This document shows, piece after piece, positions 53,011 through 62,663 of a stretch of DNA of 64,000 nt (position 1 is the stretch's first letter; each line of letters starts with the position of its first letter). The notes under the pieces were generated by a model. That model did no database searches and had not been told where the DNA came from. It saw only the letters and a list, made by a program, of their open reading frames with translations. The DNA comes from Gemmatimonadota bacterium (GTDB lineage Bacteria > Gemmatimonadota > Gemmatimonadetes > Longimicrobiales > Gaopeijiaceae), in NCBI GenBank assembly GCA_022823225.1, contig JAJDXM010000079.1, positions 1-64,000 of the forward strand. Direction: 5' to 3'. The position numbers and the translations under genes were made by a program.

Positions 53011-54215
53011 ACACCCGCGCCATTCTCGTCGGGCTGGGGCTGGGGTTGGGGCTGGGGGTCGCCGCGTCCGCGACCGGATCTCCGTCCCTCCTCCGGGCGG
53101 CCGAGGCCGTGGAGCCGCTGGGCCAGGTCTTCCTGCGCGCGATCCAGATGGTCGTCATTCCGCTGGTGGCTGCGGTGGTCTTCGTGGGTGTTGCACGAAT
53201 CGGAAACCTGCGCAAGCTCGGTCGGCTGGGGGGGCTCTCGGTCGGCTTCTTCTGGGTGACGACGCTGCCGGCGATCCTGATCGGGATGGGTGTGATGACG
53301 CTGGCGCTGACCTTCACTGCGCCGGTGCCGCCGCCCACGCAGGTGGCGGATCTGGACACGCAGGCGCCCGGCATGGTCGACTTTCTCGTCAACCTCGTGC
53401 CGAGGAATCCGGTCCAGGTCGCCGCCGACGGATCCCTTCTCTCGCTGCTCATCTTCGTCGTTCTTCTCGCCGCCGCGACGACGACGCTGCCCGCGGACAG
53501 GCAGGAGAAGCTCACTTCGCTCGCCGAGACGCTCGGGGACGCGCTGATCAAGCTCATGACGTGGATTCTCTGGACGGCGCCCGTGGGCGTCTTCGGCCTC
53601 GCGGCACCGGTGATCGCGCAGACGGGGGTGGCCATGCTCCAGAACCTGGCCGTCTTCATCGTCGCCGTCGTGGTGGGACTCTTCATCCTCAAGGGTCTGG
53701 TGCTGCTGCCGCTCGTCCGGGTCCTGGGCGGGGTCCGGCCGGGGCGGTTCATCCGGGGCACGGTGGGCAGCTACACGGTGGGCTTCACTACGACCACCTC
53801 GGTGGGGACGCTTCCGATGATGCTGCAGGAGGCGGAGAAGCTGGGTCTGTCGAAGCGAAACTTCACGCTGGTGCTGCCGCTCGCGGCATCGATCAACCGT
53901 CCCGGCAGCGCGCTGTTCCAGAGCGCGTCGCTGGTGTTCCTTGCCGCCATGTACGGGGTGCCGCTCGACGCGGGGCTGGTTGCGGCGGCGGTGCTGGCGA
54001 TCTTCCTCGCCGCGATGACGGTCGCGCCCGTGCCCAGCGCCAGCATTGTGTCGATGGTGCCGGCGCTTGATGTGGTGGGCGTCCCGGTCGCGGGCCTCGG
54101 CATTCTGCTCGGGATCGACCGGGTGCCGGACGTGTTCCGTTCCGCGGCCAATGTGTTCGGCCACATGTCCGCCGCGACCACGGTCGACGCAATGTCCGGG
54201 AAGGGGAGGGGGTAG
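53007..54215 (+). CDS. Dicarboxylate/amino acid:cation symporter
   Basis: The 402-residue membrane protein belongs to the DAACS/GltPh family: about eight hydrophobic segments, the first loop VVIPLVAAVVF and the serine-rich hairpin region GFTTTTSVGTLPMML. The substrate region has PLAASINRPGSALFQ and PVPSASIVSM. These bind aspartate, glutamate or C4-dicarboxylates with sodium or protons. The family's NMDGT motif is replaced by the INRPGS sequence, so the substrate may differ. The GTG start overlaps the cyclophilin stop. Confidence 0.85.
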   Translation: MNTRAILVGLGLGLGLGVAASATGSPSLLRAAEAVEPLGQVFLRAIQMVVIPLVAAVVFVGVARIGNLRKLGRLGGLSVGFFWVTTLPAILIGMGVMTLALTFTAPVPPPTQVADLDTQAPGMVDFLVNLVPRNPVQVAADGSLLSLLIFVVLLAAATTTLPADRQEKLTSLAETLGDALIKLMTWILWTAPVGVFGLAAPVIAQTGVAMLQNLAVFIVAVVVGLFILKGLVLLPLVRVLGGVRPGRFIRGTVGSYTVGFTTTTSVGTLPMMLQEAEKLGLSKRNFTLVLPLAASINRPGSALFQSASLVFLAAMYGVPLDAGLVAAAVLAIFLAAMTVAPVPSASIVSMVPALDVVGVPVAGLGILLGIDRVPDVFRSAANVFGHMSAATTVDAMSGKGRG

Positions 54216-54225
54216 AAGTCCCGGG

Positions 54226-55254
54226 TCAGGCTGTGCCGTCGATGTCGGTCCGCTGCTCCTCCCCGCCTCCGTCTACGAATTCGGCCGCCCCCCTCGGCAG
54301 CAGCAGATTGTCCGAGATCGCCGCGATTTCTTCGGCCTCACGCCAGGCCTGCTCCAGCCGCCAAAGCTCGCCTTCCAGCGCCCGGCGCTCCTGTTCCTCA
54401 TGCAGCGCCATCTCCAGGGCGAGGCGCGTCGGCTTCGGGAGCCAGCGGACATCCACGCCGTGGTCGGCATACGGCCTTCGCACTACCAGCTCGCTGACGA
54501 AGCGGTGCGGCCGCCCGCTCGACTCGATCTCTGCGACGGCGGACTGCACGGCGCCGCGCGAGCCGCCCAATGCGTTGATCGGGGGCAGGGCGACGCTGAG
54601 AACGCGCAGGGCGTCCTCACCCAGGAACTGCTCCCTCCTCTTGACGAGGACGTGTCTGGCCACCGCGTCGACACAGAGTTCGCGCCCCTCGCCCACTGCG
54701 GTCAGCCTCAACCCGGCCAGCGCATTCCGGTTCATCCACATGGTGCGTCCGTCTCTCGTTCGAAAGACGGCGATGGGCCGGAAGCTGTTGAAGACCGTGG
54801 CGTAGTTCACGCTGTTCAGGCCCAGAAGCACGCCGGCCAGGCCCCCGACCGCGCCGCCGACCGCCACACCCCCGGCCAGCGCGACACCCGCCGCCGACCA
54901 GCGCACGACGCTGCGCCGCCGCCGTCGTCCGAACTGGTCTCCGTAACGCCACGCCGCGAACTCGGGCCTGAGCGGCTTCCCGATCCGCACCAGCTCCAGC
55001 CCCTCCGCGTGCCGCGCCAGCCCGATGTGCTCGGTCGAGGTGCGGATCCGCGTCTCGCGAAACAGCTTCTCGCACATCTCGACCGCTTCCCAGCGTTCTT
55101 CCAGAGGCGTGAGGTTCCAGCGCTCGCACTTCCGGCAAACCACCCACAGCCGCCCCCTGGCCGCGTCGAAGGCGAGGCGGCGGCCGACCGGAAAGGCCTC
55201 CACGACCTCGTTGGCGCCGAGGGGCCTGGTGCAGAACATGCATGTCTGGTACAT
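54226..55254 (-). CDS. Zinc-ribbon membrane protein, unknown function
   Basis: The 342-residue protein begins with a zinc-ribbon (CMFC at 5-8 and CRKC at about 40-43). A charged region, one glycine-rich hydrophobic hairpin (GVALAGGVAVGGAVGGLAGVLLG, about 122-145), a beta-rich region and a C-terminal coiled coil (MALHEEQERRALEGELWRLE) follow. I do not recognise a named family. It is convergent with the symporter gene (10-bp gap). Two further minus-strand genes upstream may belong to the same operon. Confidence 0.6.
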   Translation of the reverse strand: MYQTCMFCTRPLGANEVVEAFPVGRRLAFDAARGRLWVVCRKCERWNLTPLEERWEAVEMCEKLFRETRIRTSTEHIGLARHAEGLELVRIGKPLRPEFAAWRYGDQFGRRRRRSVVRWSAAGVALAGGVAVGGAVGGLAGVLLGLNSVNYATVFNSFRPIAVFRTRDGRTMWMNRNALAGLRLTAVGEGRELCVDAVARHVLVKRREQFLGEDALRVLSVALPPINALGGSRGAVQSAVAEIESSGRPHRFVSELVVRRPYADHGVDVRWLPKPTRLALEMALHEEQERRALEGELWRLEQAWREAEEIAAISDNLLLPRGAAEFVDGGGEEQRTDIDGTA

Positions 55255-55274
55255 GACCGTATGGTTCCAATGGC

Positions 55275-55568
55275 TCAGCGAACCGACTCGTCCGTCCCCG
55301 TCCGCGAGCGGTCCACGCTGAAGGGCCGCTCGCCCACCGCCGGCGACCCGTCCGGACCGGCGACCCGGATTCTGAGTATGTAGTCCCCATCCTCAAGGTC
55401 GGCGATGTCCACCGTGATCGCCATCGGTTGCGCCGATGTCGCCAGGGTCTCCGTCCACGAGACCTCCGGTACCCGTGAAGCCGACCTGATCCGGACCGCT
55501 TGCAAGCCGCGGGTGAACCACCCGGGTCGCTCGCCCTCGATCGAAATCGTGAACCGCAGGGGCCGCAC
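55275..55568 (-). CDS. Small beta-sandwich-like protein
   Basis: A GTG at 55568 gives 97 residues with an Ig-like strand pattern (LRFTISIEG, MAITVDIADLEDGDYILRI, SPAVGERPFSV). This resembles the last domain of larger bacterial secreted proteins. It lies 48 bp after, and in the same reading frame as, the stop of the beta-propeller gene. It may be a separate small protein or a detached domain. It has no signal peptide, so on its own it would stay in the cytoplasm. Confidence 0.45.
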   Translation of the reverse strand: MRPLRFTISIEGERPGWFTRGLQAVRIRSASRVPEVSWTETLATSAQPMAITVDIADLEDGDYILRIRVAGPDGSPAVGERPFSVDRSRTGTDESVR

Positions 55569-55616
55569 CCTCGGTGCTCCGTCGCCCGGCGGCCGCTGAA
55601 CGAAGAGCGCGCGCCC

Positions 55617-57017
55617 CTACCTGACCTCCACCGGCAGTCTCTTCACGACGATGCTTGGGACATCCAGCTCGTCGAACTCCCAGAAGGCCGCGAGTCCGTC
55701 CGGGCCGAAGGCGGCCGGCATCCCCGTGTCGCCGGGGTCGTAGGTGCCGACGTAGCTGCGATCGGACCCGAAGACGTCGATCGGGCCATCATCGTCCCAG
55801 GGGTCCACGCCACGCCGCTGGATCCACAGAGCGCCCGCCCAGGCGGCCCGGATCGCCCGCACGACCGGAACTTCGGTAAAGAAGGGCCGGTTCTCGATCT
55901 GCTCCCGGCTGGAGTTGATGAACGCCGACAGCAGGGCAGCCGCCAATTCGTTGTCGGATTCACCCGCCAGTCCCTCGTTTGCCAGTTCCAGTTCCCGGAT
56001 TTCGTGCTCGATGACCCGGGAACGGATGCGCCGGTCCACCGCTTCGGGCGCATGGGGCCGGCGCAGCACCTCGACCACCGGCCCGCCGCCGGCTTCGGCC
56101 AGCTTGATCTCGTAGGTCGACGAGTCGGTGTAGGCGATCGTGCCGTCCGGAAGAACATCCCAGTGGAACCTGGGCGCGAGGTGGAGATCGGCAAACAGCT
56201 CCCCTATCACCTTGTCGGCGACTCGGCGGGTGTTCTGCACATCGTTTTGCGAAAGCGCCTCGACTTCCTCGCGCGTCATGCGCCACCCCTGCAACACCGC
56301 TTCACTGACGGCGACATCGCCGCTCAGATCGATTCGCTCCACGCCGTACTCATCGACCCCTGTTCGCTCGGCCTCTCGTTCCTGCATGCCCAGCAGTTGG
56401 CCCAGATTCCCCAGGAGATTGCCGACCCCGGTCGGCGCGCCCTGCGCCAACAGACCCGTGCCGTGCGGATCCGGCCGCTGGAGGATTCGCATGCCGTCGA
56501 TTCCCGAAAGGAGATCATCCTGTTCGCCCATCCGGACGAAACGCACGAGTTCTCCGTCCGGACCGAATACCTGGTAGGCGCGGTGACGCATGTCGGCCAC
56601 GACGAAGTGCCCGTCGCGCCACACCACCAGCCCCGTCGGAGCACTGAACTCGCCCGGTCCTCCGCCCTGCCGGCCCACTGTCCTGATGAGCTCGCCATCC
56701 GGGCCGATCACGACGACCTGCGATGCCTCAACGTCGAGATAGTGCAGTCTGCCGGCGCCGTCGAAGGCCAGGTCCCCCGAGTCGCTGAACAGTGCCCAGT
56801 CCGGCGCGTCCAGCCCGCCCACCCGGTACACCTCGGGGAAATCGGCACTCAGCGGCCGGTCCTGCGCGGCGGCCGGAAACCATACGGCGGCGAGCGCGGC
56901 CAACAGCATGGCGAGCGTGAACGCGAGTGCGGGCAGCCAGATCGGCGCCTTGGGTTTCGGCGGCGCGGCCACCCGCTGAACGACACGCCCGCTTCGAGTG
57001 TATCTGGAACGGTCCAT
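55617..57017 (-). CDS. Secreted or anchored six-bladed beta-propeller protein
   Basis: GAGG six bases before the ATG at 57017 selects this start over the ATG at 57023. The 466-residue protein has a basic N-terminus and one hydrophobic segment ([19 protein letters not shown], about 28-47) that may be an uncleaved anchor. Then come [20 protein letters not shown] and propeller blades ([30 protein letters not shown]). It is the closest relative of the protein at 50878. Function is unknown, as for the whole family. Confidence 0.8.
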   Translation of the reverse strand: MDRSRYTRSGRVVQRVAAPPKPKAPIWLPALAFTLAMLLAALAAVWFPAAAQDRPLSADFPEVYRVGGLDAPDWALFSDSGDLAFDGAGRLHYLDVEASQVVVIGPDGELIRTVGRQGGGPGEFSAPTGLVVWRDGHFVVADMRHRAYQVFGPDGELVRFVRMGEQDDLLSGIDGMRILQRPDPHGTGLLAQGAPTGVGNLLGNLGQLLGMQEREAERTGVDEYGVERIDLSGDVAVSEAVLQGWRMTREEVEALSQNDVQNTRRVADKVIGELFADLHLAPRFHWDVLPDGTIAYTDSSTYEIKLAEAGGGPVVEVLRRPHAPEAVDRRIRSRVIEHEIRELELANEGLAGESDNELAAALLSAFINSSREQIENRPFFTEVPVVRAIRAAWAGALWIQRRGVDPWDDDGPIDVFGSDRSYVGTYDPGDTGMPAAFGPDGLAAFWEFDELDVPSIVVKRLPVEVR

Positions 57018-57284
57018 CGGCATCCTCGGTTGGAAGGCTCATCGTGTGCAACCGGCACCCCGTCCGCCCGCGACCACCCTATCCCCGGAATACGAACAGG
57101 AGGAGCGGAAGATTCAATCGCGGCACGCCGGTCCGCGCCCGTCCGCCCCGCCCCCGCTTTCGCGCGACCGGACCCACCATGTACCTTTCACCGTCTGTTT
57201 CCGTTCCCGGTTTCCGCCCCGCCCACGGCAGTCGCGGGCCCGAAGCCGGGAGCGACGTGGGACCCACGCAAGGAGCATTGCCAC

Positions 57285-58250
57285 GTGTCATCCGCGGCGC
57301 ATTTCGCTTTCGAGCGGGACATCGTCGAGATGGAGGGCCAGATCGTGCGGCTGCGCGAGATGGCGGCGCAGCGGGGCCTGGACGTCAGCGACGAGGTCCG
57401 GGTGCTGACCGCCAAACTCGAGGATCTCCGCGAGGAGACCTATCGGAACCTGGACGCGATGGAGCAGGTTCAGGTGGCGCGTCATCCCCGCCGTCCATAC
57501 ACCCTGGACTATATCGAGACCATCTTCACCGACTGGTTCGAGCTCAAGGGCGATCGGTGTTTTCGCAACGACGAGGCAATCGTCGGCGGGTGGGCCCGCC
57601 TCGACGATCGGTCCGTCATGGTGATCGGCCACCAGAAGGGCCGGGACATGAAGGACAACCTGCGGCGCAATTTCGGCATGCCGCACCCCGAGGGGTACCG
57701 CAAGGCCCTTCGCCTGATGAAGATGGCCGAGAAGTTCGGCCGGCCGGTGGTCACGCTGATCGACACGCCGGGCGCATATCCGGGCTTCGGCGCCGAGGAG
57801 CGCGGGCAGGCCGAGGCGATCGCGACGAACCTGCGCGAGATGGCCCGGCTGCGGGTTCCCACCGTCTCCGTCGTGATCGGAGAGGGCGGGTCGGGCGGTG
57901 CGCTGGCCCTCGGGGTAACGGACCGGATCCTCCTGCTCGAGCACTCGGTGTACTCGGTGATTTCGCCGGAGGGGTGCGCGGCGATCCTGTGGCGCTCGGC
58001 GGAGCGGCGTGCCGATGCCGCACGCGCGCTGCGGCTGACCTCGTCGGACCTGCTCAAGCTGGGGGTGGCGGACGAGATCATCCCCGAGCCGCCGGGCGGG
58101 GCGCACGCCGATCCGCCCACCACGATGGCCCGCGTCAGCGAGGTGCTGACCCGCCACTTGGCCGAGCTGGCCCGTGCGAAGACCGACCGCCTGCTGCGGG
58201 AGCGCTGGGCCAAGTACGAGGCTCTGGGCACCTGGATCGAGGACGGCTGA
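57285..58250 (+). CDS. accA: Acetyl-CoA carboxylase carboxyltransferase subunit alpha
   Basis: The 321-residue protein is the alpha half of the carboxyltransferase that makes malonyl-CoA, the first step of fatty acid synthesis. It has the N-terminal coiled-coil and FERDIVEMEGQI start, RPYTLDYIETIFTDWFELKGDR, LIDTPGAYPGFGAEERGQ and GEGGSGGALALGVTDR with the oxyanion glycines. AAGGAG nine bases before the GTG at 57285 sets the start. No accD is in the window. It is followed after 2 bp by ricT. Confidence 0.93.
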   Translation: MSSAAHFAFERDIVEMEGQIVRLREMAAQRGLDVSDEVRVLTAKLEDLREETYRNLDAMEQVQVARHPRRPYTLDYIETIFTDWFELKGDRCFRNDEAIVGGWARLDDRSVMVIGHQKGRDMKDNLRRNFGMPHPEGYRKALRLMKMAEKFGRPVVTLIDTPGAYPGFGAEERGQAEAIATNLREMARLRVPTVSVVIGEGGSGGALALGVTDRILLLEHSVYSVISPEGCAAILWRSAERRADAARALRLTSSDLLKLGVADEIIPEPPGGAHADPPTTMARVSEVLTRHLAELARAKTDRLLRERWAKYEALGTWIEDG

Positions 58251-58252
58251 CG

Positions 58253-59089
58253 ATGTCCGGCTTCGCCGAAGTGAGCTTCAAGGGCACGCGCCGGGGCTAC
58301 TTCCGGTTTGACGCGCTCAATCTGACCCCCGGGGATCATGTCATCGTACAGGCGGACCGGGGCGAAGACATGGGCGAAGTCACTGCGGTCGGCAACATCG
58401 CCGAGCGGAAGTGCTCGTCGTCGGGGGGGTGCGCCACGCCCACGCCCACGCAGCGCGTTCTTCGCATGGCGGGCCCGGAAGAGATCGGGCGGGCCCGTCA
58501 CAAGGCGGACGACGAGCGGCGCGCGCGCCGGGAGACCCGCAGGCACGTGGCCCGCCACGGCCTCAAGATGAAGGTCACCGAGACGGAGTGGCAGTTCGAC
58601 CGCAAGAAGCTCATCGTGTACTTCACCGCCGAGAAGCGGGTCGACTTCCGCTCGCTGGTGCGCGACCTCGCCCGGGCCTTCCGCACTCGGATCGAACTCA
58701 GGCAGATCGGCGTCAGGGACGAGGCCGCGCTCCTGGGCGGGGTGGGGCGGTGCGGGCGCGAACTCTGCTGCTCCACATGGCTCCCGGAGCTGAAGCCGGT
58801 CAGTCTGCAGCTGGCGAAGGACCAGAGCCTGTCGCTCAATCCCGCCCAGATATCGGGGTGCTGCGGCCGCCTCATGTGCTGCCTGATGTACGAGCACAAC
58901 AGCTACGTGGAATCGCGGCGCCGGTTCCCCCGCGAGGGACGCTCCCTCAAGACGGCCCTGGGCTACGAGAAGGTGCTGAGTGTAAACATCTTCAGCGATA
59001 CCATCACATTGAGGAATGACGAAGGCGAGCAGCGCGTCGTCAAGGTGGATGAACTCAAGCGGGAAATGGCTGCCCGCCGGAGGAACTGA
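58253..59089 (+). CDS. ricT: PSP1-domain protein RicT
   Basis: The 278-residue protein has the PSP1 domain (about 40-150) and the Cys-rich signature CGRELCCSTWLPELKPVS, then CCGRLMCCL. These match the iron-sulfur-binding cysteines of RicT (YaaT), part of a complex controlling RNase Y and mRNA maturation in Bacillus. It begins two bases after accA. A strong ribosome site for the next small gene lies within its last codons. The name is by family; partners RicA and RicF are not in the window. Confidence 0.88.
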   Translation: MSGFAEVSFKGTRRGYFRFDALNLTPGDHVIVQADRGEDMGEVTAVGNIAERKCSSSGGCATPTPTQRVLRMAGPEEIGRARHKADDERRARRETRRHVARHGLKMKVTETEWQFDRKKLIVYFTAEKRVDFRSLVRDLARAFRTRIELRQIGVRDEAALLGGVGRCGRELCCSTWLPELKPVSLQLAKDQSLSLNPAQISGCCGRLMCCLMYEHNSYVESRRRFPREGRSLKTALGYEKVLSVNIFSDTITLRNDEGEQRVVKVDELKREMAARRRN

Positions 59090-59092
59090 TCC

Positions 59093-59254
59093 TTGCCGGA
59101 CTCGATCCTGCCGCCACAGCCGCCGAAGCCGCCGAAGCCCCCGCCCCCGCCGAGCCCTCCACGGCCGCCGTCGGGCCCACCACGCCCGGTGCCGCGCGGG
59201 GCGGGCACTCCGGCTCGCAATGCGCTTTTCGTGATGCCGCCGGGGGCGTCGTGA
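59093..59254 (+). CDS. Proline-rich 53-residue coupling ORF
   Basis: A perfect GGAGG site inside the end of ricT stands nine bases before a TTG at 59093. The frame encodes a strongly proline-rich peptide (PPQPPKPPKPPPPPSPPRPP), then a short NALFVMPPGAS end. Its TGA overlaps the GTG start of potA. The good site and the overlap argue for translation, which would couple ricT to potA. No family is known; it may be a leader rather than a functional protein. Confidence 0.45.
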   Translation: MPDSILPPQPPKPPKPPPPPSPPRPPSGPPRPVPRGAGTPARNALFVMPPGAS

Positions 59255-60354
59255 GCGGAAACGATGTCCACGTCGAGTTCGCCGGCGTCAGCAAGAGCTA
59301 CGATGGGCGCACACTGGTCGTAAGGGACCTCGATCTGAGCGTCCGCACCGGCGAATTCGTCACGCTGCTCGGGCCATCCGGATCGGGCAAGACGACGATC
59401 CTGATGATGCTGGCCGGGTTCCAGACGCCGACCGGCGGCGAGATCCGCATCGGGGGCCGGCCGATTCAGAACCTGCCGCCCCGCAAGCGCGGGATCGGGA
59501 TGGTGTTCCAGAATTACGCGCTCTTTCCGCACATGAGCGTGGGGGCCAACCTCGCGTTCCCGCTCGAGGTACGGGGAATGGCGGCCGAGGAGCGGCAGGC
59601 GCGGGTGGGGCGGGCGCTGGCGCTGGTTCGGCTGGAGGAACTCTCGGACCGGCGGCCGGGGCAGCTCTCGGGAGGACAGCAGCAGCGCGTCGCGATCGCG
59701 CGCGCGCTGGTCTTCGAACCCGAACTCGTGCTGATGGACGAGCCTCTGGGGGCGCTCGACCGCAGCCTGCGAGAGGAGATGCAGTACGAGATCCGCCGGA
59801 TTCATCGCAGCCTGGGGGTCACGATCGTGTACGTGACCCACGACCAGCAGGAGGCGATGGTGATGTCGGACCGGATCGCCGTGCTGCGCGACGGCGTGGT
59901 CGAACAGATCGCGCCGCCGGAGGGGCTCTACGAGGAGCCGGAGCGGGCATTCGTAGCCAGCTTCATCGGCGAGAACAACCGGCTGCACGGGCGGGTCGCG
60001 GGGATGGTCGACCGGGACGTGTGCGAGGTCGAGACGGGTGGCGAGATGGTGCGTGCCCTCAAGGTCGCTCCGTGTGAGGTGGGGGACCACGTCACCCTGT
60101 CCATCCGGCCCGAGCGCGTCGAGATCAACCCGGAGCCCGGGCGCTACCGCAACGAACTGCGCGCGGAAGTGGAGGACCTGACCTTCCTCGGCGACCATCT
60201 GCGCGTGCGGCTGGCGGCGTGCGCGCGCGAAGACTTCATCGTGAAGATCCCGAACGTGCTCGGGCACGGCGGCCTGCTGGAGGGGGACGCTGTGCGGATA
60301 GGGTGGACCGCCAGCGACTGCCGCGCACTCAACCATGAAGGAGGAGATGAATGA
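59251..60354 (+). CDS. potA: Polyamine-type ABC transporter ATP-binding protein
   Basis: The 367-residue ATPase drives import through PotB/PotC. It has Walker A GPSGSGKT (about 44-51), Q-loop VFQNYALFPHM, signature LSGGQQQR, Walker B ELVLMDEPLGALD, the H-loop VTHDQQEA, and a C-terminal TOBE domain (about 245-360; VTLSIRPERVEI). It is close in layout to PotA/FutC-type spermidine/putrescine or iron importers. The neighbours favour polyamines. Its end overlaps potD by ATGA. Confidence 0.88.
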   Translation: MSGNDVHVEFAGVSKSYDGRTLVVRDLDLSVRTGEFVTLLGPSGSGKTTILMMLAGFQTPTGGEIRIGGRPIQNLPPRKRGIGMVFQNYALFPHMSVGANLAFPLEVRGMAAEERQARVGRALALVRLEELSDRRPGQLSGGQQQRVAIARALVFEPELVLMDEPLGALDRSLREEMQYEIRRIHRSLGVTIVYVTHDQQEAMVMSDRIAVLRDGVVEQIAPPEGLYEEPERAFVASFIGENNRLHGRVAGMVDRDVCEVETGGEMVRALKVAPCEVGDHVTLSIRPERVEINPEPGRYRNELRAEVEDLTFLGDHLRVRLAACAREDFIVKIPNVLGHGGLLEGDAVRIGWTASDCRALNHEGGDE

Positions 60355-61439
60355 GGGTGAATATGCCCGGATTGCTGGCGGCGGTGCTGGCGATGGCCGC
60401 GTGCGGGACCGGATCCGACGCGCCCCGGTCCATCACCACGGTGTCCTGGGGAGGCTCGTACGGGCGGGCGGTCAACGAAGGCGCGAACATTCCGTTCGCG
60501 GAACAGACCGGTATCCGCGTTGAGGTCGAGGATTACAACGGCGGACTCGCCCAGATCCGGGCGCAGGTGGACATCGGCGAGATCCACTGGGACGTGGTGG
60601 ACCTGGAGATCGCCGATGCCGTGCGGGGGTGCGACGAGGGGTTGCTCGAGCGGATCGACATCACTTCGCTGCCGCCGGGGGCGGACGGAACACCCGCCGA
60701 GGAGGACTTCGTTGACGATGGTCGAACCGAGTGCGGCGTGGGCAATCTGTACTGGTCCACCGTGTATGCCTACAACGCGGACAACATTCCGGGCGAAAAG
60801 CCGGCGACGATGGCCGATTTTTTCGACCTTGAGAAGTTCCCCGGCCGCCGGGGAATGCGGCGCGTCCCGAAGGTGAACCTGGAGTTCGCGCTAATCGCCG
60901 ATGGCGTCCCGCTCGATCAGGTCTACGCCACCATGGACACTCCCGAGGGGCTTGACCGGGCCTTCGCGAAACTGGAAACGATCAAGGACGAGGTGATCTG
61001 GTGGGAGGCGGGCGCCCAGCCGCCGCAGATGCTCGCCGACGGTGAAGTGGTGATGACCACCGCCTACAACGGCCGGATCTTCAACGCGCAGGTGCTCGAG
61101 AACCAGCCGCTGGTGATCGTCTGGGACGGGCAGCTGCTCGATGTGGGCCAGGTGGGGATCGTCGCGGGTACGCCGAGGCTGGAGGAGGCGCTGCAGTATC
61201 TGGCCTTCGCGACCAGCGCCGAATCGATGGTGCGGATCGCGCGCCGGATCTCGTACTCGCCCATGCGCAAGTCGGGGATGCCGCTGGTGACCACGCACGT
61301 CGTGGCTGGAGTGGAGATGGAGCCGCACATGCCGGCCAGTCCTGCCAATGTCGCGCGGGCCCTGCGCTACGACTGGGCCTGGTGGGTCGATCACGCGGAC
61401 GAACTCAACGAACGCTTCAGCGCCTGGCTGGCCCGCTGA
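60351..61439 (+). CDS. potD: Polyamine-type ABC transporter substrate-binding lipoprotein
   Basis: The 362-residue protein has a lipobox (AAVLAMAAC, Cys about residue 18). It then has the PotD-type binding fold: SITTVSWGGSYGRAVNEG, IHWDVVDLE, GNLYWSTVYAYNAD, EVVMTTAYNGRIFNAQ and a final YDWAWW region. Aromatic and acidic residues along the cleft fit a polyamine or related cation, but ligand cannot be fixed from sequence. It overlaps potA by 4 bp and is followed after 5 bp by the permease. Confidence 0.85.
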   Translation: MRVNMPGLLAAVLAMAACGTGSDAPRSITTVSWGGSYGRAVNEGANIPFAEQTGIRVEVEDYNGGLAQIRAQVDIGEIHWDVVDLEIADAVRGCDEGLLERIDITSLPPGADGTPAEEDFVDDGRTECGVGNLYWSTVYAYNADNIPGEKPATMADFFDLEKFPGRRGMRRVPKVNLEFALIADGVPLDQVYATMDTPEGLDRAFAKLETIKDEVIWWEAGAQPPQMLADGEVVMTTAYNGRIFNAQVLENQPLVIVWDGQLLDVGQVGIVAGTPRLEEALQYLAFATSAESMVRIARRISYSPMRKSGMPLVTTHVVAGVEMEPHMPASPANVARALRYDWAWWVDHADELNERFSAWLAR

Positions 61440-61444
61440 GAACC

Positions 61445-62662
61445 ATGGCCGGCAACCCTGCCCGACGTGCACGGTTGCGCGCGCTGGCGCTGGTCGCACC
61501 GCTCCTGATCTTTGTTGGCGTGACCTTCGTCGCGCCGCTCGCCACCATGCTGATGCGCAGCGTGCACGATCCGGTGGTGGCGGACGCGCTGCCCGAGACG
61601 CTGGCGCTACTGGAGGGGTGGGATGGGGACGGCCTCCCGGCCGAGGCCGTGTACGAGACGGCGGCACGCGAACTGGAGCGGTCGAACGAGGAGAGGACGA
61701 TCGGCCAGGTGGCGGGTCGCGTGAACCGGGTGCAGGGGGGGTTGCGCAGCGTCTTCACGAGCACGGCCCGGGAGTTGCGGGACGCGCGTCTCGACACGGG
61801 GGCGGCGCAGGACACCTGGCGCGGCACGATGACGGCCATCGACTCGGCGTGGGCCGATCCCGCACCCTGGCACGCGCTCCGTACCGCGGGCGAGCGCTTC
61901 ACGTCGCGTCACTACCTGAACGCGGTGGACATGGAGCGCCTCCCGGACGGCGCGATCGGCCGGCAGCCCGAGGAACGGCGCATCTACCTGCGCCTCTTCG
62001 GCCGCACCATGCTGGTCAGCGGCGCGATCACGGTGCTGTGCCTGCTGCTCGGCTACCCGATCGCGCATCTGATCGCCCGGGCCCCGCCCGGCCGCGCGGA
62101 CCTGCTGCTCGTGCTGGTGCTGGTCCCTTTCTGGACCTCGCTGCTTGTGAGGACCACTTCATGGATCGTGCTGCTGCAGACGCAGGGCGTGATCAACGAC
62201 GTCCTCGTCGCGATCGGGCTGGTCGGCGACGACGGCCGACTGGCGATGGTCTACAACATGACCGGCACCCTCATCGCCATGACCCATGTGTTGCTCCCCT
62301 TCATGGTCCTGCCGCTTTACTCGGTCATGCGGGGCATTCCGCCGCAGTACATGAGCGCGGCGGCTTCGCTCGGCGCCACGCCGCTGCAGGCCTTCCTTCG
62401 CGTGTACCTGCCGCAGTCGCTGCCCGGGGTCGGGGCCGGGGCGCTCCTCGTCTTCATCCTGTCGATCGGCTTCTACATCACTCCGGCGCTGGTCGGCGGT
62501 AGCGACGGACAGCTGATCTCCAACATGATCGCGTACCACATGCAGACGTCGCTGAACTGGGGTCTGGCCGGCGCGCTGGGCGGAATCCTGCTGGTTGGCG
62601 TGCTCGTTCTCTACATGGTGTACGACCGGCTCGTCGGGGTCGAGCGGATGGGGCTGAGCTGA
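61445..62662 (+). CDS. potB: Polyamine-type ABC transporter permease with large periplasmic loop
   Basis: The 405-residue permease has a first TM helix (about 12-33) and a long hydrophilic insert (about 38-175). Five more helices follow, with the EAA loop SAAASLGATPLQAFLRVYLP before the fifth, which contacts PotA. Typical PotB proteins are about 280-300 residues; the extra 120-130 residues lie on the outside between TM1 and TM2, where no domain is recognised. It should pair with the downstream permease. Confidence 0.85.
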   Translation: MAGNPARRARLRALALVAPLLIFVGVTFVAPLATMLMRSVHDPVVADALPETLALLEGWDGDGLPAEAVYETAARELERSNEERTIGQVAGRVNRVQGGLRSVFTSTARELRDARLDTGAAQDTWRGTMTAIDSAWADPAPWHALRTAGERFTSRHYLNAVDMERLPDGAIGRQPEERRIYLRLFGRTMLVSGAITVLCLLLGYPIAHLIARAPPGRADLLLVLVLVPFWTSLLVRTTSWIVLLQTQGVINDVLVAIGLVGDDGRLAMVYNMTGTLIAMTHVLLPFMVLPLYSVMRGIPPQYMSAAASLGATPLQAFLRVYLPQSLPGVGAGALLVFILSIGFYITPALVGGSDGQLISNMIAYHMQTSLNWGLAGALGGILLVGVLVLYMVYDRLVGVERMGLS

Positions 62663-62663
62663 G

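Noticed and set aside
52596-54164. Very long minus-strand frame over the cyclophilin and symporter genes
   Set aside because: His/Arg/Asp-rich shadow of two clearly identified plus-strand genes, a typical high-GC artefact.
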